The notes under the pieces: model-generated
Told to the model about the DNA's origin: nothing
What the model saw: only the letters and a program-made list of their open reading frames with translations
Database searches by the model: none
Assembly (NCBI GenBank): GCA_037893225.1
Contig: JAZGUH010000261.1
Span: 744,001 to 808,000, forward strand
Direction: 5' to 3'
Source: Hippasteria phrygiana
Lineage: Eukaryota > Echinodermata > Asteroidea > Valvatida > Goniasteridae
DNA: 64,000 nt
Part shown: one piece after another, positions 37,591 to 50,928 of the stretch
Layout of the letters: every line of letters begins with the position of its first letter
How positions within the stretch are numbered: position 1 is the stretch's first letter
Translations under genes and position numbers: made by a program

Positions 37591-40500
37591 GCTTAACGTT
37601 TGCCAAATTTTCAGATGAACGCCCCTCCTTTCCCTGTTCATAATTGAATGGGATATTGACCAAATCCAGTATGTTTTACACGTATGGGTAGCTTAGATCT
37701 ACCGCAACAATTTGAGACCATCGCCAGCTTCAGAGCGTTAGAACTAGTGGAGAAAATTCAAACCTCGCAACACATTTCTTCCCGTGAACTCTGTGTGCGT
37801 TCTCCCGATTACTGCATTGTGACTGCTTAACGTTTGCCAAATTTTCAGATGAACGCCCCTCCTTTCCCTGTTCATAATTGAATGGGATATTGACCAAATC
37901 CAGTAATTTTTACACGTATGGGTAGCTTAGATCTAGCGCAACAATTTGAGACCATCGCCAGCTTCAGAGCGTTAGAACTTTTCGAGATAATTCAAACCTC
38001 GCAACACATTTCTTCCCGTGAACTTTGTTTGCGTTCTCCCGTTTACTGCATTGTGACTGCTTAACGTTTGCCACATTTTCAGATGAACGCCCCTCCTTTC
38101 CCTGTTCATAATTGAATGGGATATTGACCAAATCCAGTATGTTTTACACGTATGGGTAGCTTAGATCTAGCGCAACAATTTGAGACCATCGCCAGCTTCA
38201 GAGCGTTAGAACTAGTGGAGAAAATTCACACCTCGCAACAAATTTCTTCCCGTGAACTCTGTGTGCGTTCTCCCGTTTACTGCATTGTGACTGCTTAACG
38301 TTTGCCAAATTTTCAGATGAACGCCCCTCCTTTCCCTGTTCATAATTGAATGGGATATTGACCAAATCCAGTATGTTTTACACGTATGGGTAGCTTAGAT
38401 CTAGCGCAACAATTTGAGACCATCGCCAGCTTCAGAGCGTTAGAACTCGTGGAGAAAATTCAAACCTCGCAACAAATTTCTTCCCGTGAACTCTGTGTGC
38501 GTTCTCCCGATTACTGCATTGTGACTGCTTAACGTTTGCCAAATTTTCAGATGAACGCCCCTCCTTTCCCTGTTCATAATTGAATGGGATATTGACCAAA
38601 TCCAGTAATTTTTACACGTATGGGTAGCTTAGATCTAGCGCAACAATTTGAGACCATCGCCAGCTTCAGAGCGTTAGAACTTTTCGAGATAATTCAAACC
38701 TCGCAACAAATTTCTTCCCGTGAACTTTGTGTGCTTTCTCCCGTTTACTGCATTGTGACTGCTTAACGTTTGCCAAATTTTCAGATGAACGCCCCTCCTT
38801 TCCCTGTTCATAATTGAATGGGATATTGACCAAATCCAGTATGTTTTACACGTATGGGTAGCTTAGATCTAGCGCAACAATTTGAGACCATCGCCAGCTT
38901 CAGAGCGTTAGAACTTTTCGAGATAATTCAAAACTCGCAACAAATTTCTTCCCGCGAACTTTGTGTGCTTTCTCCCGTTTACTGCATTGTGACTGCTTAA
39001 CGTTTGCCACATTTTCAGATGAACGCCCCTCCTTTCCCTGTTCATAATTGAATGGGATATTGACCAAATCCAGTATGTTTTACACGTATGGGTAGCTTAG
39101 ATCTACCGCAACAATTTGAGACCATCGCCAGCTTCAGAGCGTTAGAACTAGTGGAGAAAATTCAAACCTCGCAACACATTTCTTCCCGTGAACTCTGTGT
39201 GCGTTCTCCCGATTACTGCATTGTGACTGCTTAACGTTTGCCAAATTTTCAGATGAACGCCCCTCCTTTCCCTGTTCATAATTGAATGGGATATTGACCA
39301 AATCCAGTAATTTTTACACGTATGGGTAGCTTAGATCTAGCGCAACAATTTGAGACCATCGCCAGCTTCAGAGCGTTAGAACTTTTCGAGATAATTCAAA
39401 CCTCGCAACACATTTCTTCCCGTGAACTTTGTTTGCGTTCTCCCGTTTACTGCATTGTGACTGCTTAACGTTTGCCAAATTTTCAGATGAACGCCCCTCC
39501 TTTCCCTGTTCATAATTGAATGGGATATTGACCAAATCCAGTATGTTTTACACGTATGGGTAGCTTAGATCTAGCGCAACAATTTGAGACCATCGCCAGC
39601 TTCAGAGCGTTAGAACTTTTCGAGATAATTCAAAACTCGCAACAAATTTCTTCCCGCGAACTTTGTGTGCTTTCTCCCGTTTACTGCATTGTGACTGCTT
39701 AACGTTTGCCACATTTTCAGATGAACGCCCCTCCTTTCCCTGTTCATAATTGAATGGGATATTGACCAAATCCAGTATGTTTTACACGTATGGGTAGCTT
39801 AGATCTACCGCAACAATTTGAGACCATCGCCAGCTTCAGAGCGTTAGAACTCGTGGAGAAAATTCAAACCTCGCAACAAATTTCTTCCCGTGAACTCTGT
39901 GTGCGTTCTCCCGATTACTGCATTGTGACTGCTTAACGTTTGCCAAATTTTCAGATGAACGCCCCTCCTTTCCCTGTTCATAATTGAATGGGATATTGAC
40001 CAAATCCAGTAATTTTTACACGTATGGGTAGCTTAGATCTAGCGCAACAATTTGAGACCATCGCCAGCTTCAGAGCGTTAGAACTTTTCGAGATAATTCA
40101 AACCTCGCAACAAATTTCTTCCCGTGAACTTTGTGTGCTTTCTCCCGTTTACTGCATTGTGACTGCTTAACGTTTGCCAAATTTTCAGATGAACGCCCCT
40201 CCTTTCCCTGTTCATAATTGAATGGGATATTGACCAAATCCAGTATGTTTTACACGTATGGGTAGCTTAGATCTAGCGCAACAATTTGAGACCATCGCCA
40301 GCTTCAGAGCGTTAGAACTTTTCGAGATAATTCAAAACTCGCAACAAATTTCTTCCCGCGAACTTTGTGTGCTTTCTCCCGTTTACTGCATTGTGACTGC
40401 TTAACGTTTGCCACATTTTCAGATGAACGCCCCTCCTTTCCCTGTTCATAATTGAATGGGATATTGACCAAATCCAGTATGTTTTACACGTATGGGTAGC

Positions 40501-41568
40501 TTAGATCTACCGCAACAATTTGAGACCATCGCCAGCTTCAGAGCGTTAGAACTAGTGGAGAAAATTCAAACCTCGCAACACATTTCTTCCCGTGAACTCT
40601 GTGTGCGTTCTCCCGATTACTGCATTGTGACTGCTTAACGTTTGCCAAATTTTCAGATGAACGCCCCTCCTTTCCCTGTTCATAATTGAATGGGATATTG
40701 ACCAAATCCAGTAATTTTTACACGTATGGGTAGCTTAGATCTAGCGCAACAATTTGAGACCATCGCCAGCTTCAGAGCGTTAGAACTTTTCGAGATAATT
40801 CAAACCTCGCAACACATTTCTTCCCGTGAACTTTGTTTGCGTTCTCCCGTTTACTGCATTGTGACTGCTTAACGTTTGCCAAATTTTCAGATGAACGCCC
40901 CTCCTTTCCCTGTTCATAATTGAATGGGATATTGACCAAATCCAGTATGTTTTACACGTATGGGTAGCTTAGATCTAGCGCAACAATTTGAGACCATCGC
41001 CAGCTTCAGAGCGTTAGAACTTTTCGAGATAATTCAAAACTCGCAACAAATTTCTTCCCGCGAACTTTGTGTGCTTTCTCCCGTTTACTGCATTGTGACT
41101 GCTTAACGTTTGCCACATTTTCAGATGAACGCCCCTCCTTTCCCTGTTCATAATTGAATGGGATATTGACCAAATCCAGTATGTTTTACACGTATGGGTA
41201 GCTTAGATCTACCGCCACAATTTGAGACCATCGCCAGCTTCAGAGCGTTAGAACTAGTGGAGAAAATTCAAACCTCGCAACACATTTCTTCCCGTGAACT
41301 CTGTGTGCGTTCTCCCGATTACTGCATTGTGACTGCTTAACGTTTGCCAAATTTTCAGATGAACGCCCCTCCTTTCCCTGTTCATAATTGAATGGGATAT
41401 TGACCAAATCCAGTAATTTTTACACGTATGGGTAGCTTAGATCTAGCGCAACAATTTGAGACCATCGCCAGCTTCAGAGCGTTAGAACTTTTCGAGATAA
41501 TTCAAACCTCGCAACACATTTCTTCCCGTGAACTTTGTTTGCGTTCTCCCGTTTACTGCATTGTGACT
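37591..41568 (+). repeat. S1-F6-S2-C1-F1-F2 run with 1404-bp 6-mer duplication
   Basis: Order: S1, F6, S2, C1, then F1, F2, S1, F6, F2, S1/C1 (38527-39930), then F1, F2, S1, F6, F2, S1 (39931-41334), F6. The S1/C1 chimera at 39697 has C112 followed by C156, so the exchange is between 112 and 156. A private C sits at 41216. Confidence 0.86.
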
Positions 41569-43908
41569 GCTTAACGTTTGCCACATTTTCAGATGAACGC
41601 CCCTCCTTTCCCTGTTCATAATTGAATGGGATATTGACCAAATCCAGTATGTTTTACACGTATGGGTAGCTTAGATCTAGCGCAACAATTTGAGACCATC
41701 GCCAGCTTCAGAGCGTTAGAACTTTTCGAGATAATTCAAAACTCGCAACAAATTTCTTCCCGTGAACTTTGTGTGCTTTCTCCCGTTTACTGCATTGTGA
41801 CTGCTTAACGTTTGCCACATTTTCAGATGAACGCCCCTCCTTTCCCTGTTCATAATTGTATGGGATATTGACCAAATCCAGTATGTTTTACACGTATGGG
41901 TAGCTTAGATCTACCGCAACAATTTGAGACCATCGCCAGCTTCAGAGCGTTAGAACTAGTGGAGAAAATTCAAACCTCGCAACACATTTCTTCCCGTGAA
42001 CTCTGTGTGCGTTCTCCCGATTACTGCATTGTGACTGCTTAACGTTTGCCAAATTTTCAGATGAACGCCCCTCCTTTCCCTGTTCATAATTGAATGGGAT
42101 ATTGACCAAATCCAGTAATTTTTACACGTATGGGTAGCTTAGATCTAGCGCAACAATTTGAGACCATCGCCAGCTTCAGAGCGTTAGAACTTTTCGAGAT
42201 AATTCAAACCTCGCAACACATTTCTTCCCGTGAACTTTGTTTGCGTTCTCCCGTTTACTGCATTGTGACTGCTTAACGTTTGCCACATTTTCAGATGAAC
42301 GCCCCTCCTTTCCCTGTTCATAATTGAATGGGATATTGACCAAATCCAGTATGTTTTACACGTATGGGTAGCTTAGATCTAGCGCAACAATTTGAGACCA
42401 TCGCCAGCTTCAGAGCGTTAGAACTAGTGGAGAAAATTCACACCTCGCAACAAATTTCTTCCCGTGAACTCTGTGTGCGTTCTCCCGTTTACTGCATTGT
42501 GACTGCTTAACGTTTGCCAAATTTTCAGATGAACGCCCCTCCTTTCCCTGTTCATAATTGAATGGGATATTGACCAAATCCAGTATGTTTTACACGTATG
42601 GGTAGCTTAGATCTAGCGCAACAATTTGAGACCATCGCCAGCTTCAGAGCGTTAGAACTCGTGGAGAAAATTCAAACCTCGCAACAAATTTTTTCCCGTG
42701 AACTCTGTGTGCGTTCTCCCGATTACTGCATTGTGACTGCTTAACGTTTGCCAAATTTTCAGATGAACGCCCCTCCTTTCCGTGTTCATAATTGAATGGG
42801 ATATTGACCAAATCCAGTAATTTTTACACGTATGGGTAGCTTAGATCTAGCGCAACAATTTGAGACCATCGCCAGCTTCAGAGCGTTAGAACTTTTCGAG
42901 ATAATTCAAACCTCGCAACAAATTTCTTCCCGTGAACTCTGTGTGCGTTCTCCCGATTACTGCATTGTGACTGCTTAACGTTTGCCAAATTTTCAGATGA
43001 ACGCCCCTCCTTTCCCTGTCCATAATTGAATGGGATATTGACCAAATCCAGTATGTTTTACACGTATGGGTAGCTTAGATCTAGCGCAACAATTTGAGAC
43101 CATCGCCAGCTTCAGAGCGTTAGAACTAGTGGAGAAAATTCAAACCTCGCAACAAGTTTCTTCCCGTGAACTCTGTGTGCGTTCTCCCGTTTACTGCATT
43201 GTGACTGCTTAACGTTTGCCAAATTTTCAGATGAACGCCCCTCCTTTCCCTGTTCATAATTGAATGGGATATTGACCAAATCCAGTATGTTTTACACGTA
43301 TGGGTAGCTTAGATCTACCGCAACAATTTGAGACCATCGCCAGCTTCAGAGCGTTAGAACTAGTGGAGAAAATTCAAACCTCGCAACACATTTCTTCCCG
43401 TGAACTCTGTGTGCGTTCTCCCGATTACTGCATTGTGACTGCTTAACGTTTGCCAAATTTTCAGATGAACGCCCCTCCTTTCCCTGTTCATAATTGAATG
43501 GGATATTGACCAAATCCAGTAATTTTTACACGTATGGGTAGCTTAGATCTAGCGCAACAATTTGAGACCATCGCCAGCTTCAGAGCGTTAGAACTTTTCG
43601 AGATAATTCAAACCTCGCAACACATTTCTTCCCGTGAACTTTGTTTGCGTTCTCCCGTTTACTGCATTGTGACTGCTTAACGTTTGCCACATTTTCAGAT
43701 GAACGCCCCTCCTTTCCCTGTTCATAATTGAATGGGATATTGACCAAATCCAGTATGTTTTACACGTATGGGTAGCTTAGATCTAGCGCAACAATTTGAG
43801 ACCATCGCCAGCTTCAGAGCGTTAGAACTAGTGGAGAAAATTCACACCTCGCAACAAATTTCTTCCCGTGAACTCTGTGTGCGTTCTCCCGTTTACTGCA
43901 TTGTGACT
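41569..43908 (+). repeat. Canonical HOR run F3 to S2
   Basis: Order: F3, S1t, F6, S2, C2, F4, S3, S1, F6, S2. This agrees with the parent cycle over ten consecutive units without a chimera. With the S1 and F6 units just upstream it is one of the best supports for the S1t-F6-S2-C2-F4-S3-S1 half of the cycle. Confidence 0.87.
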
Positions 43909-45780
43909 GCTTAACGTTTGCCAAATTTTCAGATGAACGCCCCTCCTTTCCCTGTTCATAATTGAATGGGATATTGACCAAATCCAGTATGTTTTACACG
44001 TATGGGTAGCTTAGATCTAGCGCAACAATTTGAGACCATCGCCAGCTTCAGAGCGTTAGAACTTTTCGAGATAATTCAAACCTCGCAACAAATTTCTTCC
44101 CGTGAACTCTGTGTGCGTTCTCCCGATTACTGCATTGTGACTGCTTAACGTTTGCCAAATTTTCAGATGAACGCCCCTCCTTTCCCTGTCCATAATTGAA
44201 TGGGATATTGACCAAATCCAGTATGTTTTACACGTATGGGTAGCTTAGATCTACCGCAACAATTTGAGACCATCGCCAGCTTCAGAGCGTTAGAACTAGT
44301 GGAGAAAATTCAAACCTCGCAACACATTTCTTCCCGTGAACTCTGTGTGCGTTCTCCCGATTACTGCATTGTGACTGCTTAACGTTTGCCAAATTTTCAG
44401 ATGAACGCCCCTCCTTTCCCTGTTCATAATTGAATGGGATATTGACCAAATCCAGTAATTTTTACACGTATGGGTAGCTTAGATCTAGCGCAACAATTTG
44501 AGACCATCGCCAGCTTCAGAGCGTTAGAACTTTTCGAGATAATTCAAACCTCGCAACACATTTCTTCCCGTGAACTTTGTTTGCGTTCTCCCGTTTACTG
44601 CATTGTGACTGCTTAACGTTTGCCACATTTTCAGATGAACGCCCCTCCTTTCCCTGTTCATAATTGAATGGGATATTGACCAAATCCAGTATGTTTTACA
44701 CGTATGGGTAGCTTAGATCTAGCGCAACAATTTGAGACCATCGCCAGCTTCAGAGCGTTAGAACTAGTGGAGAAAATTCACACCTCGCAACAAATTTCTT
44801 CCCGTGAACTCTGTGTGCGTTCTCCCGTTTACTGCATTGTGACTGCTTAACGTTTGCCAAATTTTCAGATGAACGCCCCTCCTTTCCCTGTTCATAATTG
44901 AATGGGATATTGACCAAATCCAGTATGTTTTACACGTATGGGTAGCTTAGATCTAGCGCAACAATTTGAGACCATCGCCAGCTTCAGAGCGTTAGAACTT
45001 TTCGAGATAATTCAAACCTCGCAACAAATTTCTTCCCGTGAACTCTGTGTGCGTTCTCCCGATTACTGCATTGTGACTGCTTAACGTTTGCCAAATTTTC
45101 AGATGAACGCCCCTCCTTTCCCTGTCCATAATTGAATGGGATATTGACCAAATCCAGTATGTTTTACACGTATGGGTAGCTTAGATCTACCGCAACAATT
45201 TGAGACCATCGCCAGCTTCAGAGCGTTAGAACTAGTGGAGAAAATTCAAACCTCGCAACACATTTCTTCCCGTGAACTCTGTGTGCGTTCTCCCGATTAC
45301 TGCATTGTGACTGCTTAACGTTTGCCAAATTTTCAGATGAACGCCCCTCCTTTCCCTGTTCATAATTGAATGGGATATTGACCAAATCCAGTAATTTTTA
45401 CACGTATGGGTAGCTTAGATCTAGCGCAACAATTTGAGACCATCGCCAGCTTCAGAGCGTTAGAACTTTTCGAGATAATTCAAACCTCGCAACACATTTC
45501 TTCCCGTGAACTTTGTTTGCGTTCTCCCGTTTACTGCATTGTGACTGCTTAACGTTTGCCACATTTTCAGATGAACGCCCCTCCTTTCCCTGTTCATAAT
45601 TGAATGGGATATTGACCAAATCCAGTATGTTTTACACGTATGGGTAGCTTAGATCTAGCGCAACAATTTGAGACCATCGCCAGCTTCAGAGCGTTAGAAC
45701 TAGTGGAGAAAATTCACACCTCGCAACAAATTTCTTCCCGTGAACTCTGTGTGCGTTCTCCCGTTTACTGCATTGTGACT
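43207..45780 (+). repeat. 936-bp 4-mer, 2.75 copies
   Basis: S1, F6, S2, C1/F4 is followed by S3/S1, F6, S2, C1/F4 and S3/S1, F6, S2. The C1/F4 unit (43909, 44845) has TG82-83 on the left and F4 markers from 156, and would result from deleting the cycle between C1 and F4. S3/S1 (44143, 45079) has C48 and then C112, so its switch is between 48 and 112. The first three units overlap the preceding canonical run. The 4-mer ends at a normal C2 at 45781. Confidence 0.88.
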
Positions 45781-48120
45781 GCTTAACGTTTGCCAAATTT
45801 TCAGATGAACGCCCCTCCTTTCCCTGTTCATAATTGAATGGGATATTGACCAAATCCAGTATGTTTTACACGTATGGGTAGCTTAGATCTAGCGCAACAA
45901 TTTGAGACCATCGCCAGCTTCAGAGCGTTAGAACTCGTGGAGAAAATTCAAACCTCGCAACAAATTTTTTCCCGTGAACTCTGTGTGCGTTCTCCCGATT
46001 ACTGCATTGTGACTGCTTAACGTTTGCCAAATTTTCAGATGAACGCCCCTCCTTTCCGTGTTCATAATTGAATGGGATATTGACCAAATCCAGTAATTTT
46101 TACACGTATGGGTAGCTTAGATCTAGCGCAACAATTTGAGACCATCGCCAGCTTCAGAGCGTTAGAACTTTTCGAGATAATTCAAACCTCGCAACAAATT
46201 TCTTCCCGTGAACTCTGTGTGCGTTCTCCCGATTACTGCATTGTGACTGCTTAACGTTTGCCAAATTTTCAGATGAACGCCCCTCCTTTCCCTGTCCATA
46301 ATTGAATGGGATATTGACCAAATCCAGTATGTTTTACACGTATGGGTAGCTTAGATCTAGCGCAACAATTTGAGACCATCGCCAGCTTCAGAGCGTTAGA
46401 ACTAGTGGAGAAAATTCAAACCTCGCAACAAGTTTCTTCCCGTGAACTCTGTGTGCGTTCTCCCGTTTACTGCATTGTGACTGCTTAACGTTTGCCAAAT
46501 TTTCAGATGAACGCCCCTCCTTTCCCTGTTCATAATTGAATGGGATATTGACCAAATCCAGTATGTTTTACACGTATGGGTAGCTTAGATCTACCGCAAC
46601 AATTTGAGACCATCGCCAGCTTCAGAGCGTTAGAACTAGTGGAGAAAATTCAAACCTCGCAACACATTTCTTCCCGTGAACTCTGTGTGCGTTCTCCCGA
46701 TTACTGCATTGTGACTGCTTAACGTTTGCCAAATTTTCAGATGAACGCCCCTCCTTTCCCTGTTCATAATTGAATGGGATATTGACCAAATCCAGTAATT
46801 TTTACACGTATGGGTAGCTTAGATCTAGCGCAACAATTTGAGACCATCGCCAGCTTCAGAGCGTTAGAACTTTTCGAGATAATTCAAACCTCGCAACACA
46901 TTTCTTCCCGTGAACTTTGTTTGCGTTCTCCCGTTTACTGCATTGTGACTGCTTAACGTTTGCCACATTTTCAGATGAACGCCCCTCCTTTCCCTGTTCA
47001 TAATTGAATGGGATATTGACCAAATCCAGTATGTTTTGCACGTATGGGTAGCTTAGATCTAGCGCAACAATTTGAGACCATCGCCAGCTTCAGAGCGTTA
47101 GAACTAGTGGAGAAAATTCACACCTCGCAACAAATTTCTTCCCGTGAACTCTGTGTGCGTTCTCCCGTTTACTGCATTGTGACTGCTTAACGTTTGCCAA
47201 ATTTTCAGATGAACGCCCCTCCTTTCCCTGTTCATAATTGAATGGGATATTGACCAAATCCAGTATGTTTTACACGTATGGGTAGCTTAGATCTAGCGCA
47301 ACAATTTGAGACCATCGCCAGCTTCAGAGCGTTAGAACTTTTCGAGATAATTCAAACCTCGCAACAAATTTCTTCCCGTGAACTCTGTGTGCGTTCTCCC
47401 GATTACTGCATTGTGACTGCTTAACGTTTGCCAAATTTTCAGATGAACGCCCCTCCTTTCCCTGTCCATAATTGAATGGGATATTGACCAAATCCAGTAT
47501 GTTTTACACGTATGGGTAGCTTAGATCTAGCGCAACAATTTGAGACCATCGCCAGCTTCAGAGCGTTAGAACTAGTGGAGAAAATTCAAACCTCGCAACA
47601 AGTTTCTTCCCGTGAACTCTGTGTGCGTTCTCCCGTTTACTGCATTGTGACTGCTTAACGTTTGCCAAATTTTCAGATGAAAGCCCCTCCTTTCCCTGTT
47701 CATAATTGAATGGGATATTGACCAAATCCAGTAATTTTTACACGTATGGGTAGCTTAGATCTAGCGCAACAATTTGAGACCATCGCCAGCTTCAGAGCGT
47801 TAGAACTTTTCGAGATAATTCAAACCTCGCAACACATTTCTTCCCGTGAACTTTGTTTGCGTTCTCCCGTTTACTGCATTGTGACTGCTTAACGTTTGCC
47901 ACATTTTCAGATGAACGCCCCTCCTTTGCCTGTTCATAATTGAATGGGATATTGACCAAATCCAGTATGTGTTACACGTATGGGTAGCTTAGATCTAGCG
48001 CAACAATTTGAGACCATCGCCAGCTTCAGAGCGTTAGAACTTTTCGAGATAATTCAAACCTCGCAACACATTTCTTCCCGTGAACTTTGTTTGCGTTCTC
48101 CCGTTTACTGCATTGTGACT
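45781..48120 (+). repeat. HOR units C2 to F3/F6
   Basis: Order: C2, F4, S3, S1, F6, S2, C1/F4, S3, F6, F3/F6. The S2 unit at 46951 has G in TTTTGCA, which opens a minus-strand frame and is otherwise unremarkable. S3 at 47419 is followed by F6 without S1. Private bases: A at 47682 and G at 47928. F3/F6 at 47887 carries the TATGTG marker shared with 13573 and the units after 53.5 kb. Confidence 0.84.
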
Positions 48121-50928
48121 GCTTAACGTTTGCCACATTTTCAGATGAACGCCCCTCCTTTCCCTGTTCATAATTGAATGGGATATTGACCAAATCCAGT
48201 ATGTTTTACACGTATGGGTAGCTTAGATCTAGCGCAACAATTTGAGACCATCGCCAGCTTCAGAGCGTTAGAACTAGTGGAGAAAATTCACACCTCGCAA
48301 CAAATTTCTTCCCGTGAACTCTGTGTGCGTTCTCCCGTTTACTGCATTGTGACTGCTTAACGTTTGCCAAATTTTCAGATGAACGCCCCTCCTTTCCCTG
48401 TTCATAATTGAATGGGATATTGACCAAATCCAGTATGTTTTACACGTATGGGTAGCTTAGATCTAGCGCAACAATTTGAGACCATCGCCAGCTTCAGAGC
48501 GTTAGAACTCGTGGAGAAAATTCAAACCTCGCAACAAATTTCTTCCCGTGAACTCTGTGTGCGTTCTCCCGATTACTGCATTGTGACTGCTTAACGTTTG
48601 CCAAATTTTCAGATGAACGCCCCTCCTTTCCCTGTTCATAATTGAATGGGATATTGACCAAATCCAGTAATTTTTACACGTATGGGTAGCTTAGATCTAG
48701 CGCAACAATTTGAGACCATCGCCAGCTTCAGAGCGTTAGAACTTTTCGAGATAATTCAAACCTCGCAACAAATTTCTTCCCGTGAACTTTGTGTGCTTTC
48801 TCCCGTTTACTGCATTGTGACTGCTTAACGTTTGCCAAATTTTCAGATGAACGCCCCTCCTTTCCCTGTTCATAATTGAATGGGATATTGACCAAATCCA
48901 GTATGTTTTACACGTATGGGTAGCTTAGATCTAGCGCAACAATTTGAGACCATCGCCAGCTTCAGAGCGTTAGAACTTTTCGAGATAATTCAAAACTCGC
49001 AACAAATTTCTTCCCGCGAACTTTGTGTGCTTTCTCCCGTTTACTGCATTGTGACTGCTTAACGTTTGCCACATTTTCAGATGAACGCCCCTCCTTTCCC
49101 TGTTCATAATTGAATGGGATATTGACCAAATCCAGTATGTTTTACACGTATGGGTAGCTTAGATCTACCGCAACAATTTGAGACCATCGCCAGCTTCAGA
49201 GCGTTAGAACTAGTGGAGAAAATTCAAACCTCGCAACACATTTCTTCCCGTGAACTCTGTGTGCGTTCTCCCGATTACTGCATTGTGACTGCTTAACGTT
49301 TGCCAAATTTTCAGATGAACGCCCCTCCTTTCCCTGTTCATAATTGAATGGGATATTGACCAAATCCAGTAATTTTTACACGTATGGGTAGCTTAGATCT
49401 AGCGCAACAATTTGAGACCATCGCCAGCTTCAGAGCGTTAGAACTTTTCGAGATAATTCAAACCTCGCAACACATTTCTTCCCGTGAACTTTGTTTGCGT
49501 TCTCCCGTTTACTGCATTGTGACTGCTTAACGTTTGCCACATTTTCAGATGAACGCCCCTCCTTTCCCTGTTCATAATTGAATGGGATATTGACCAAATC
49601 CAGTATGTTTTACACGTATGGGTAGCTTAGATCTAGCGCAACAATTTGAGACCATCGCCAGCTTCAGAGCGTTAGAACTTTTCGAGATAATTCAAAACTC
49701 GCAACAAATTTCTTCCCGTGAACTTTGTGTGCTTTCTCCCGTTTACTGCATTGTGACTGCTTAACGTTTGCCACATTTTCAGATGAACGCCCCTCCTTTC
49801 CCTGTTCATAATTGTATGGGATATTGACCAAATCCAGTATGTTTTACACGTATGGGTAGCTTAGATCTACCGCAACAATTTGAGACCATCGCCAGCTTCA
49901 GAGCGTTAGAACTAGTGGAGAAAATTCAAACCTCGCAACACATTTCTTCCCGTGAACTCTGTGTGCGTTCTCCCGATTACTGCATTGTGACTGCTTAACG
50001 TTTGCCAAATTTTCAGATGAACGCCCCTCCTTTCCCTGTTCATAATTGAATGGGATATTGACCAAATCCAGTAATTTTTACACGTATGGGTAGCTTAGAT
50101 CTAGCGCAACAATTTGAGACCATCGCCAGCTTCAGAGCGTTAGAACTTTTCGAGATAATTCAAACCTCGCAACACATTTCTTCCTGTGAACTTTGTTTGC
50201 GTTCTCCCGTTTACTGCATTGTGACTGCTTAACGTTTGCCACATTTTCAGATGAACGCCCCTCCTTTCCCTGTTCATAATTGAATGGGATATTGACCAAA
50301 TCCAGTATGTTTTACACGTATGGGTAGCTTAGATCTAGCGCAACAATTTGAGACCATCGCCAGCTTCAGAGCGTTAGAACTAGTGGAGAAAATTCACACC
50401 TCGCAACAAATTTCTTCCCGTGAACTCTGTGTGCGTTCTCCCGTTTACTGCATTGTGACTGCTTAACGTTTGCCAAATTTTCAGATGAACGCCCCTCCTT
50501 TCCCTGTTCATAATTGAATGGGATATTGACCAAATCCAGTATGTTTTACACGTATGGGTAGCTTAGATCTAGCGCAACAATTTGAGACCATCGCCAGCTT
50601 CAGAGCGTTAGAACTCGTGGAGAAAATTCAAACCTCGCAACAAATTTTTTCCCGTGAACTCTGTGTGCGTTCTCCCGATTACTGCATTGTGACTGCTTAA
50701 CGTTTGCCAAATTTTCAGATGAACGCCCCTCCTTTCCCTGTTCATAATTGAATGGGATATTGACCAAATCCAGTAATTTTTACACGTATGGGTAGCTTAG
50801 ACCTAGCGCAACAATTTGAGACCATCGCCAGCTTCAGAGCGTTAGAACTTTTCGAGATAATTCAAACCTCGCAACAAATTTCTTCCCGTGAACTCTGTGT
50901 GCGTTCTCCCGATTACTGCATTGTGACT
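48121..50928 (+). repeat. Longest uninterrupted canonical run (12 units)
   Basis: Order: S2, C1, F1, F2, S1, F6, F3, S1t, F6, S2, C2, F4. Only S3-S1-F6 is missing from a full 15-unit cycle. The F4 unit at 50695 lacks G44 and has C108, the marker also present in the three composites. The F6 unit at 49993 carries TTCCTGTG (about 50181), which recurs at 58371, 60711 and 62583. Confidence 0.9.

Noticed and set aside
46856..47041. 61-codon minus-strand open frame (also 56918-57103 and 59258-59443)
   Set aside because: Depends on one base change (TTTTGCA) that turns a minus-strand TAA into CAA. The last two are copies of one 2340-bp duplication. Starts are GTG and there is no recognisable domain.
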